DNA of 64,000 nt from Flavobacterium succinicans LMG 10402 (GTDB lineage Bacteria > Bacteroidota > Bacteroidia > Flavobacteriales > Flavobacteriaceae). The DNA lies in the NCBI RefSeq assembly GCF_000611675.1, contig NZ_JATV01000002.1, positions 273,769 through 337,768 on the forward strand. Direction: 5' to 3'. Position 1 is the first letter of the stretch; every line of letters starts with the position of its first letter. The notes under the pieces were generated by a model that saw only the letters and a program-made list of their open reading frames with translations, made no database searches and had not been told where the DNA came from. The translations under genes were made by a program, and so were the position numbers. Below, piece by piece: positions 37,700 through 45,237 of the stretch.

Positions 37700-38614
37700 A
37701 TGAAATTCTTGTTGTACTTACTATGCTGTTTTTCGTTCGTTTACCCTCAAACGAATAAACTTAATGATGTTGCTATCCTAAAAAACAAAAAAAATAAGCA
37801 CTCAAGGATCAAAACAAAACACTTGCATTCTGCTCCACTATCCGATTCCTTAAAAGAAACTTCTGGGTTAGTATTTTTTGAGGGTTTATTTTGGACACAC
37901 AATGACGACCAAGACACCACGCTTTATGGCTTGGACGGGTCAGGAAAAATCAAAAAGAAAATCAAACTGCACGGAGTAGTGAATCAGGATTGGGAAGAAA
38001 TCACTCAAGATAGTTCCTACCTATATATAGGAGACTTTGGCAACAACAATTCTGGGAATCGAAAAGATTTGAGTATTTTAAAAATAGAGAAGACATCCTT
38101 TCTGAAAGAGCAACCTCATATTGAAACCATCACTTTCTCGTATAGTGATCAAACGGATTTTAATCCACAAAAACCCAACACCACCGAGTGGGATTGCGAA
38201 GCTTTTATAGCAACGAAAGACAGTATCTATTTGTTCACTAAAGTATGGAAAACTTCGACTACAAACCTTTATGCTTTGCCCAACACCACAGGCCACCAAA
38301 TGGCACAACTAAAAGCTTCTTGGGATTGCAAAGGCTTAATCACTGGCGCTACTTATTTGGAGCGTGAAAAAAAAATAGTACTGTGTGGCTACACTAAAAA
38401 AGGAAGCCCTTTTTTATATCTTTTGTCTGATTTTACGGGAAATCAATTTTTTTCGGGTGGCAAAAGAAGGATCAATCTAAAAATGCGATTTCATCAAATT
38501 GAGAGCATTGCTACGATGGATGGCAATACCTTTTATTTAACCAATGAAGCTTTGGTCAGAAAACCTTTTTTGAAGATTCCGCAACAATGGCATGTGGTAA
38601 AGCTGAAGGATTGA
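37700..38614 (+). CDS. Hypothetical secreted protein, possible beta-propeller
   Basis: 304 aa from ATG 37700, giving a signal peptide MKFLLYLLCCFSFVYPQ; an ATG two codons earlier (37694) is equally possible and a longer frame from 37607 lacks a sensible N terminus and spans the promoter. The body has repeated short strands (LFWTHNDDQDTTLYGLDG, YLYIGDFGNNNSGNRKDL, CKGLITGATY), suggesting a beta-propeller of the SdiA-regulated/esterase-like type. No catalytic motif is evident. Divergent from the glycosyltransferase. Confidence 0.7.
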   Translation: MKFLLYLLCCFSFVYPQTNKLNDVAILKNKKNKHSRIKTKHLHSAPLSDSLKETSGLVFFEGLFWTHNDDQDTTLYGLDGSGKIKKKIKLHGVVNQDWEEITQDSSYLYIGDFGNNNSGNRKDLSILKIEKTSFLKEQPHIETITFSYSDQTDFNPQKPNTTEWDCEAFIATKDSIYLFTKVWKTSTTNLYALPNTTGHQMAQLKASWDCKGLITGATYLEREKKIVLCGYTKKGSPFLYLLSDFTGNQFFSGGKRRINLKMRFHQIESIATMDGNTFYLTNEALVRKPFLKIPQQWHVVKLKD

Positions 38615-38663
38615 AAGAGTAATAACACGAATAACAACTACAATTAAGCACTACACTTTTTAA

Positions 38664-38744
38664 GTCACATCGAGCAGTTTATTCTGAGCGAAGTCGAAGT
38701 ACAGTCGAAAGGCACTATTGGTTCTCGACTGCGCTCGAACTGAC
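38664..38744. repeat. Imperfect palindrome with TCGAGC/GCTCGA arms
   Basis: GTCACATCGAGCA (38664-38676) faces TGCGCTCGAACTGAC (38730-38744). The interior has further related words (GAGCGAAGTCGAAG, AGTCGAAAGG, CTCGACTGCGCTCG). The pattern recalls a dispersed palindromic repeat seen in Flavobacterium intergenic DNA; only one copy is in this window. Confidence 0.6.
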
Positions 38745-38789
38745 AAATCAGACTAATGTATAAAAACCATTGATACTCCTTAACACGAA

Positions 38790-38950
38790 TGTCATTAAGT
38801 TAAAAGATTTTTGATTGAAGAGTAACGATTTTTGATTTTGGTCAAGTAAATAAAAATCAAATGATTTTCAGTATTTTTTACATCAGCAATCAAAAATCAT
38901 TAATCAAAAATCAGCAATCATTTCCTCGTTTAATCTTTAACTTAACGACA
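38790..38950. repeat. Long nested inverted repeat
   Basis: TGTCATTAAGTTAAAAGATT (38790-38809) faces AATCTTTAACTTAACGACA (38932-38950) with one bulge and one mismatch. Inside, ATCAAAAATC-type words on both sides could extend the pairing. Total span about 160 nt; no reading frame. Confidence 0.6.
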
Positions 38951-39046
38951 GCGGGACCCATGTTTCCTGACAATGCCTTTTGCCGATGTTCCTAAAAACA
39001 ACCTTAACCCTTTCAGAAATAATTCGCAAATGGCTATAGAATAGCT

Positions 39047-39054
39047 TACTTTTG
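39047..39054 (+). promoter_or_regulatory. Perfect -7 box upstream of the ABC-F gene
   Basis: TACTTTTG matches TAnnTTTG exactly; TTCG at 39023-39026 is the best -33 candidate (20-nt gap). It gives a leader of about 55 nt before the GTG at 39115. Confidence 0.5.
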
Positions 39055-39114
39055 CCAAATGTTACGATTCTTAAACCAATCCTAACCCATAACTCATAAC
39101 TCATACCTTATCAA

Positions 39115-40971
39115 GTGAATTACTTATCTGTCGAAAATATCTCTAAGTCTTTTGGAGAAAGAACCCTTTTTGAAAACCTTTCGTTTGGGATTAATAAAGA
39201 CCAAAAAATTGCCTTTATTGCCAAAAATGGTTCAGGAAAAACCTGCATCATGAAAATTATTAACGGCGAAGACGAACCCGATACGGGACAAGTGGTGATT
39301 CGTAAAGACATTAAAATGGCTTTTTTGTCGCAAGATCATAATTTGCAAGACGAATTGACGATTGAGGAAAGTATTTTCGCTTCGGATAATGAAATTTTGA
39401 AAGTGATTGAACGCTACGAAAAAGCGTTGGAAAATCCCGAAGACGAAGAAGCCTACCAAAAAGCGTTTGATCAAATGGATCAATACAATGCTTGGGATTT
39501 TGAAACGCAGTTTAAGCAGATTTTGTTCAAATTAAAGTTAGAAGACTTTAAGCTGAAGGTTAAAAATTTGTCAGGTGGACAGAAAAAAAGATTGTCTTTA
39601 GCTATCATTTTGATCAATCGTCCAGACTTATTGATTTTGGATGAGCCTACCAACCACTTGGATTTAGAAATGATTGAATGGTTGGAAAGTTATTTTGCCA
39701 AAGAAAACATTACGTTGTTTATGGTGACGCACGACCGTTTCTTTTTGGAGCGTGTGTGCAACGAAATTATAGAATTAGACAACGGGAAATTACACCAATA
39801 CAAAGGCAATTATTCCTATTATTTAGAGAAAAAAGAAGAGCGTATTGCCTCTGAAAACGCTAGTGTGGACAAAGCCCAAAACTTGTTTGTTAAAGAATTG
39901 GAATGGATGCGCAGACAACCTAAAGCCCGCACCACCAAGTCGAAATCGCGTCAAGATGATTTTTATGTGATTAAGGAAAAAGCTCAAAGTCGCCGTCGCG
40001 AGAACAAAGTAGAGCTCGAAATCAACATGGAGCGCATGGGCAGCAAGATCATTGAGCTGCACAAAATCTCGAAAAAATTTAAGGATCATGTGATTTTGGA
40101 TAACTTTAGTTTTGATTTTCAACGTGGTGAACGCATCGGGATTATTGGAAAAAACGGGACAGGAAAATCTACTTTTTTGAACGTTCTAACGGGCACTTTA
40201 CCTCTGGATAGCGGAAAAGTAATTGTGGGTGACACGATCAAAATTGGGTATTACACGCAATCAGGTATCAATCCGAAACCCAATCAAAGGGTTATAGATA
40301 TTATTAAGGAATACGGAGAATACATTCCACTAAGCAAAGGGCGCATTATTTCGGCTTCGCAATTGCTAGAGCGCTTTCTGTTTGATGCCAAAAAGCAATA
40401 TGATTTTGTAGAAAAATTAAGTGGTGGCGAATTGAAGCGTTTGTATTTGTGTACCGTTTTGATACAGAATCCTAACTTTTTGATTCTAGATGAACCTACC
40501 AATGATTTGGATATTGTAACCTTGAATGTGCTCGAGAGTTTTCTGCTAGATTATCCTGGATGTTTGATGGTGGTGTCGCACGATCGTTATTTTATGGATA
40601 AGATTGTCGACAATTTATTTGTATTTAGAGGACAAGGCGAAATTGAAAACTTTCCCGGAAATTACTCTGATTTTAGAGCCTATGAAGACAGCGCTGATGT
40701 GGCACAAAAAGAAGAAAACAAAGCCGAGAAAAAAGATTGGAAACAAAACAATCCAACAGGTAACCTGACTTTTAACGAGCAAAAAGAATTTCAAAAAATA
40801 GAAAAAGAGATCAAAGATTTGGAACTGGAAAAAGCAAAAATAGAGCAGCTTTTTGCCGATGGCCAAGTGGTTGAAATTGAGAAAAAAGCGAAAGAATTAG
40901 AAGTCATTATTCAGAAAATCGAAACCAAAGAAGAGCGTTGGTTTGAACTTTCGGCCAAATTAGAAGGATAA
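39115..40971 (+). CDS. ABC-F family ATPase (Uup-like)
   Basis: 618 aa from GTG. Two ABC domains without membrane segments: Walker A AKNGSGKTC and GKNGTGKSTF, signatures LSGGQKKR and LSGGELKR, Walker B LLILDEPTNHLD and FLILDEPTNDLD. The linker between them (about 230-320) is rich in Arg/Lys, and a C-terminal coiled coil (about 555-615) is of Uup type, which binds branched DNA or ribosomes. ABC-F proteins act on ribosomes or in DNA stability, not in transport. Resistance function is not indicated. Confidence 0.93.
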   Translation: MNYLSVENISKSFGERTLFENLSFGINKDQKIAFIAKNGSGKTCIMKIINGEDEPDTGQVVIRKDIKMAFLSQDHNLQDELTIEESIFASDNEILKVIERYEKALENPEDEEAYQKAFDQMDQYNAWDFETQFKQILFKLKLEDFKLKVKNLSGGQKKRLSLAIILINRPDLLILDEPTNHLDLEMIEWLESYFAKENITLFMVTHDRFFLERVCNEIIELDNGKLHQYKGNYSYYLEKKEERIASENASVDKAQNLFVKELEWMRRQPKARTTKSKSRQDDFYVIKEKAQSRRRENKVELEINMERMGSKIIELHKISKKFKDHVILDNFSFDFQRGERIGIIGKNGTGKSTFLNVLTGTLPLDSGKVIVGDTIKIGYYTQSGINPKPNQRVIDIIKEYGEYIPLSKGRIISASQLLERFLFDAKKQYDFVEKLSGGELKRLYLCTVLIQNPNFLILDEPTNDLDIVTLNVLESFLLDYPGCLMVVSHDRYFMDKIVDNLFVFRGQGEIENFPGNYSDFRAYEDSADVAQKEENKAEKKDWKQNNPTGNLTFNEQKEFQKIEKEIKDLELEKAKIEQLFADGQVVEIEKKAKELEVIIQKIETKEERWFELSAKLEG

Positions 40972-41050
40972 CACTTTTAAAATTTTCTTAAAGATTCTTG
41001 CTTAAAATAATGAATGCTTATTTTAGCGACTATTAAAAATTACAGTAAAA

Positions 41051-41509
41051 ATGAAAAAATTAGCATCAGCATTTATGCTCCTAACCTTATTTGTTTCTTG
41101 CAGCTTGGATAAAACAGAAGCTATTGATTACAGCGCACAAAACGAACAAGAAATTAAAGATTATTTGACCAAAAACAACCTAAAGGCCGAACGCACTTCA
41201 TCAGGCCTATATTATATCATCAATGAAGAAGGCACGGGAGAACATCCTAAAGCCACTTCTAATGTTACGGTAATTTATAAAGGATATTTTACTGACGGAA
41301 AAGAATTTGACAAGAGCAAAGACGAAGGCGCAACTTTTGGATTAAATCAAGTAATTAAAGGATGGACAGAAGGCATCCCTTATTTTAAAACAGGTGGAAG
41401 CGGACAACTGTTTGTTCCTGCACATTTAGGATATGGCAGTTTTGGATACGGTCCAATTCCGGGTGGATCCGTTTTGATTTTTGACGTAAAATTACTTTCG
41501 ATTAATTAA
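41051..41509 (+). CDS. FKBP-type peptidyl-prolyl isomerase lipoprotein
   Basis: 152 aa. Lipobox LFVSCSL (Cys17). The FKBP fold covers about residues 60-152, with VIYKGYFTDGKEFDKSK, VIKGWTEGIPYFKTGG and IPGGSVLIFDVKLL. It would assist protein folding in the periplasm or outer membrane. Monocistronic, with a terminator at 41531. Confidence 0.93.
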   Translation: MKKLASAFMLLTLFVSCSLDKTEAIDYSAQNEQEIKDYLTKNNLKAERTSSGLYYIINEEGTGEHPKATSNVTVIYKGYFTDGKEFDKSKDEGATFGLNQVIKGWTEGIPYFKTGGSGQLFVPAHLGYGSFGYGPIPGGSVLIFDVKLLSIN

Positions 41510-41530
41510 TTTGGAGACAACATTTATAAA

Positions 41531-41569
41531 TAAGCCATACTACTTTTTTGTTATGGCTTATTTTTTTTT
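41531..41569 (+). terminator. Intrinsic terminator
   Basis: TAAGCCATA (41531-41539) pairs with TATGGCTTA (41552-41560), followed by nine T. Confidence 0.88.
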
Positions 41570-41646
41570 ATCAACTTCAGCAGTAGTGTTGTTGTTTTTA
41601 CGGATACTTAATAATGAAAAATAAAAAAGCACCCAAGCTTCGTCTA

Positions 41647-41711
41647 TAGCCCCGATAGCAGCGGCATCCTTTGCTTTTTTTTCAAAGCAAAGATATAGCG
41701 GATAGCGGGAC
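41647..41711 (+). ncRNA. Structured intergenic element, copy B
   Basis: AGCCCCGATAGCAGCGGCAT leads to a hairpin CTTTGCTTT/AAAGCAAAG (41669-41677 with 41684-41692), then ATATAGCGGATAGCGGGA. Outer helix CCCG/CGGG (41651-41654 with 41706-41709). It shares CGGCATCCTTT and AAGATATAG with copy A at 29518 but both helices carry different, still paired bases. It lies about 50 nt upstream of the methyltransferase gene at 41762, same strand. Confidence 0.5.
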
Positions 41712-41761
41712 TTTGCTAGTAAATAAGCCTTTTGTGGGTTGCTTCAAAAAAAACCAATAGT

Positions 41762-42541
41762 ATGTTTTTTCAACTCAAATCGTACCTACACTTTCTATGG
41801 CTCTCCAAAAATGAACACGGGGTACATTCGCCTTTTGTGTTTACTTTGGTCACGCAATGCTTTTATGACAAAGCAAAACATGCTGATTATGCCGTTTTAA
41901 ACCAATACAGATCGTCCCTTTTGGCCGATAAAAACGCGATTGAAGTGACGGATTTCGGCGCGGGATCAAGAGTTTTTAAATCTGCTAATCGGAGCATTGC
42001 GCAAATTGCGGCAACGGCTGGGATTTCGAAAAAACGAGCGCAATTACTGTATCGAATTACCCGTTACTTTGAGCCCAACTCGATTTTAGAACTAGGAACA
42101 TCCGTGGGTTTAGCAACCGCTTCAATGGTGTTGGGAAACAAAAAAGCCCAAATTACAACGCTTGAAGGTTGTCCTGAAACGGGAAAAATAGCCAAAAACC
42201 TGTTCAAAAATTTCCATTTCCATCAGATTGAAGCGATAACTACTCGATTTGAGGATTTTTTACAGGAAGACCAATTGGCTGCCAAAAAATATGATTTGAT
42301 TTATTTTGACGGAAATCATGCCAAAGAAGCAACTGTAAGGTATTTTGAGCAATTACTACCTACGACTCACAATGAAACGGTTTGGATTTTTGACGACATT
42401 CATTGGTCAAAAGAGATGCAAGAGGCTTGGGCAATGATACAAAATCATCCTAAAGTAACAGTAACTATTGATACGCATCAATGGGGTTTGGTTTTTTTTA
42501 GAAAAGAACAAGCCAAAGAGCATTTTGTAATTAGGATATAA
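41762..42541 (+). CDS. Class I SAM-dependent methyltransferase
   Basis: 259 aa from ATG 41762; an upstream TTG (41732) would add ten unlikely residues. The SAM-binding motif SILELGTSVGLATASM (about residue 112) is followed by ITTLEGC, DLIYFDGNHAKEAT and WIFDDIHWS, as in O-methyltransferase-like proteins of Bacteroidota. The N-terminal 100 residues (FLWLSKNEHGVHSPFVFTLV) are a conserved lead region of this group. Target unknown. Confidence 0.8.
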   Translation: MFFQLKSYLHFLWLSKNEHGVHSPFVFTLVTQCFYDKAKHADYAVLNQYRSSLLADKNAIEVTDFGAGSRVFKSANRSIAQIAATAGISKKRAQLLYRITRYFEPNSILELGTSVGLATASMVLGNKKAQITTLEGCPETGKIAKNLFKNFHFHQIEAITTRFEDFLQEDQLAAKKYDLIYFDGNHAKEATVRYFEQLLPTTHNETVWIFDDIHWSKEMQEAWAMIQNHPKVTVTIDTHQWGLVFFRKEQAKEHFVIRI

Positions 42542-42623
42542 ATGTAAACCAACACCTTTGGTTTAAACAAGAAACGAAGTGAGCAGCCGACATCTAATCA
42601 CGATCTAAATAAAAAAGAAGAGC

Positions 42624-43253
42624 ATGAAGATTGAACAACTTTTTAAAAATAACAAAGAATGGATCCAAAAACACATGAAAGATGATCCTGACTTTTTTGA
42701 AAATTTAGCTAAAAAACAAACACCCGAATTTTTATATATTGGATGTTCCGATAGTCGAGTAACGGCAGAAGAACTGATGGGTTTGCGCCCAGGAGAAGTT
42801 TTTGTGCATCGCAACATTGCCAATTTGGTACCTAACAACGATTTGAACTCCATGTCAGTGATTAATTATGCTGTAAATCATTTGAAGGTAAAACACATTA
42901 TTGTGTGTGGCCATTATGGTTGCGGAGGAATTGCTGCCGCAATGCAACAGTCGGATTTGGGCTTATTAAATCCGTGGTTGAGAAACATTAGAGACGTGTA
43001 TCGATTGCATTTTAAAGAACTCGAAGCCATACCTAATGAAGAAGCCAGAAACCGAAGATTAGTCGAACTTAATGTACAAGAACAATGCATTAATATTATA
43101 AAAATGGCCGAAATACAGCAAGCCAATCTGGAGCGAAAATTAGTGGTCTATGGATGGGTATTTGATTTAAAAACAGGGGAATTGAAAGATTTAAAAATTG
43201 ATTTTGATGCCATTTTACAAAGAATTACCACTGTTTACAATATCATTAAATAG
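42624..43253 (+). CDS. Beta-class carbonic anhydrase
   Basis: 209 aa. Zinc ligands are visible in CSDSRV (Cys41, Asp43, Arg45) and CGHYGCGG (His and Cys about 60 residues later). It hydrates CO2 to bicarbonate, the substrate of biotin carboxylases like the one at 7655. Cytoplasmic, no signal peptide. Its start lies 83 nt after the methyltransferase stop. Confidence 0.96.
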   Translation: MKIEQLFKNNKEWIQKHMKDDPDFFENLAKKQTPEFLYIGCSDSRVTAEELMGLRPGEVFVHRNIANLVPNNDLNSMSVINYAVNHLKVKHIIVCGHYGCGGIAAAMQQSDLGLLNPWLRNIRDVYRLHFKELEAIPNEEARNRRLVELNVQEQCINIIKMAEIQQANLERKLVVYGWVFDLKTGELKDLKIDFDAILQRITTVYNIIK

Positions 43254-43324
43254 ATTTTGTAAGTCAATAAGTTATTAGTTACCTCTAAGAGTGGCACATC
43301 GAAACAAAAAAAGCACAGACAATT

Positions 43325-44260
43325 ATGAATAGACTTATTTTGATAATTTTGGCTTTTTCATTATTTTCTATCAATTGTAATGGACAGAAAGTCTTTATCC
43401 CAAAAATTGAGAAAGTTTTTCTTGACGAAACCGATAAAACAAAAAATTGTTATACAATAATTTATCCGCCAAAACTTCCTTGGACTGGATATATTTTTCT
43501 AATTCCAGGTTTTGGTGAAACAGCCGAAAACGTTTTACAACAAACTGACTTACCCAATAAACTAGCATTAAACGGAATTTTAACAATTATACCAACCTTT
43601 CAAGATGGAGTTTTATCTTTTGGTGTAGACAATTTAAGCCAACAAACTTTTGAAAAAATTCTTGAAGATGTAACCTCTAAACACAAACTGATTGACCAGA
43701 AATTTTATGTCGGTGGATTTTCAATTGGTGGTAGTTGTGTTCTTAAATATACTGAAAACGCAGAAATTAAACCAACAGCAGTTTTTGCGATTGACCCACC
43801 ACTAGACTTTGAAAGATTTTATAATTCCGCAAAAAGAGAAATTAGACTTTCAAAAGATAACTCAGCCAATCAAGAGAATGTTTATATGATAGAAAGACTT
43901 GAAAAAGAAACTGGAGGAAGTCCAACAACGAAACTAACTGAATACTATAATATTTCGCCTTACTCATTTTCAGACACAACTCAAGAAGCAATTAAAAAAT
44001 TGACAAAAATACCTTTGAGAATTTACACAGAACCTGACATAAATTGGTGGATGAAAGAACGTGGTACAGACTTTACGAGTATGAATGCGACAGAATGCTC
44101 CGCTATGATTAATGAACTAAATAAACTTGGAAATCAAAGTGCAGAATTAATAACAACACAAAATAAAGGTTACAGAAAACCTGACAATAGAAGACATCCT
44201 CATGCTTGGAGTATTGTGGATAATGAGAAATTAATAAAGTGGTTACTAAAACAGAAATAG
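43325..44260 (+). CDS. Alpha/beta hydrolase-like exported protein
   Basis: 311 aa. The N terminus has a signal segment ending FSINCNGQ, which could be a lipobox (Cys18). The nucleophile elbow is GGFSIGGSC (Ser in G-F-S-I-G), after an oxyanion segment LIPGFGETAENVL; a possible acid is in EPDINWW and the His near RRHPHAWS, the usual order of a catalytic triad. Substrate unknown. The gene is more AT-rich than its neighbours and its 3' flank carries a broken coding-like stretch (44300-44440), so it may be a transferred cassette. Confidence 0.75.
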   Translation: MNRLILIILAFSLFSINCNGQKVFIPKIEKVFLDETDKTKNCYTIIYPPKLPWTGYIFLIPGFGETAENVLQQTDLPNKLALNGILTIIPTFQDGVLSFGVDNLSQQTFEKILEDVTSKHKLIDQKFYVGGFSIGGSCVLKYTENAEIKPTAVFAIDPPLDFERFYNSAKREIRLSKDNSANQENVYMIERLEKETGGSPTTKLTEYYNISPYSFSDTTQEAIKKLTKIPLRIYTEPDINWWMKERGTDFTSMNATECSAMINELNKLGNQSAELITTQNKGYRKPDNRRHPHAWSIVDNEKLIKWLLKQK

Positions 44261-44299
44261 CACTTTTCAGAAACGTTGGTTTTTGAGCTTACTTAAAAG

Positions 44300-44441
44300 T
44301 TGGTTTTATACTTGCAAAGTCAGCGTTTAACCGAAAGTTTTGGTTCCCTCAATCAGCCACGTCTGCAAGATGCAAAACGATGGTGTAACAAAAATCAGCT
44401 TTTGGATACTTATACTTTCAAAAATACCTTTTACATTTAGG
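44300..44441 (+). pseudogene. Short coding-like remnant after the hydrolase gene
   Basis: One frame, open from about 44303 to a TAG near 44441, reads LQSQRLTESFGSLNQPRL then QDAKRWCNKNQLLDTYTFKN. The composition looks coding, but there is no ATG and no recognisable family, and the upstream frame is closed. It might be a decayed gene or the flank of a mobile cassette. Low confidence. Confidence 0.3.
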
Positions 44442-44477
44442 GAAAAATAAAAGTCACTCATTCTAACATACTTTCTA

Positions 44478-45164
44478 ATGACAGAACCACTTATAAAAAT
44501 CACCAACATTAAGCGAAATTTTCAACTAGGCAACGAAACGGTTTATGTATTAAAAGGCATTGATTTAGAAATAAACAAAGGCGAATACGTGGCCTTAATG
44601 GGACCTTCGGGATCAGGAAAATCAACTTTGATGAATCTTTTGGGTTGCTTAGACACCCCAACTTCTGGAACTTACATTTTGAACGGCAAAGATGTCAGTA
44701 AAATGAAGGATGATGAATTGGCCGAAATTAGAAACAAAGAAATTGGCTTTGTGTTTCAAACTTTTAACCTTTTGCCAAGAACAACCGCACTAGACAATGT
44801 AGCTTTACCAATGATTTATGCAGGACATTCAAAAACGGAACGCACCACAAGAGCCACCGAAGTATTGAACCAAGTGAATCTTGGCGACCGCATGGATCAT
44901 CAACCTAACCAACTTTCGGGAGGTCAACGTCAGCGTGTAGCCATTGCTAGAGCCTTAGTCAATAAACCATCGATTATTTTAGCCGATGAGCCCACAGGAA
45001 ACTTAGACAGTAAAACATCAGTAGAAATTATGAAATTGTTTGGAGACATTCACGCCCAAGGCAATACCGTAATTTTAGTAACGCACGAGGAAGATATTGC
45101 TGCCTACGCGCACCGCGTGATCCGTTTACGAGACGGATTAATCGAAACCGACACCACTAAATGA
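44478..45164 (+). CDS. ABC transporter ATP-binding protein (MacB/LolD type)
   Basis: 228 aa. Walker [11 protein letters not shown] loop VFQTFNLLP, signature [15 protein letters not shown], Walker [13 protein letters not shown] loop LVTHEE. The LolD/MacB/FtsE group powers mechanotransmission transporters for lipoproteins or efflux. No permease gene is adjacent, so its partner is elsewhere. It is followed by 73 nt and the M16 protease gene. Confidence 0.93.
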   Translation: MTEPLIKITNIKRNFQLGNETVYVLKGIDLEINKGEYVALMGPSGSGKSTLMNLLGCLDTPTSGTYILNGKDVSKMKDDELAEIRNKEIGFVFQTFNLLPRTTALDNVALPMIYAGHSKTERTTRATEVLNQVNLGDRMDHQPNQLSGGQRQRVAIARALVNKPSIILADEPTGNLDSKTSVEIMKLFGDIHAQGNTVILVTHEEDIAAYAHRVIRLRDGLIETDTTK

Positions 45165-45237
45165 TTAAAAGATTGAATAATTAAACAGTTCACCGATTAA
45201 ACTATTAAAAAAGCCACTAACCCAAAAACCATAAACT

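Larger units (their letters stand above)
38615..39022. other. Repeat-filled intergenic region
   Basis: About 400 nt with no gene. It holds two imperfect palindromes (38664-38744 and 38790-38950, listed separately) and simple repeats of ATCAAAAATC type. Its right end contains the ABC-F promoter. Confidence 0.6.

Noticed and set aside
38664..38744. Palindrome as a tRNA or known structured RNA gene
   Set aside because: No cloverleaf, T-arm or anticodon arrangement could be fitted.
38850..38920. Repeated ATCAAAAATC words as a CRISPR array
   Set aside because: Units are short, irregular, without unique spacers of constant length and without cas genes.
42545..42565. AAACCA/TGGTTT hairpin after the methyltransferase gene as a terminator
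   Set aside because: Short stem with no T-run following; not supported as a terminator.
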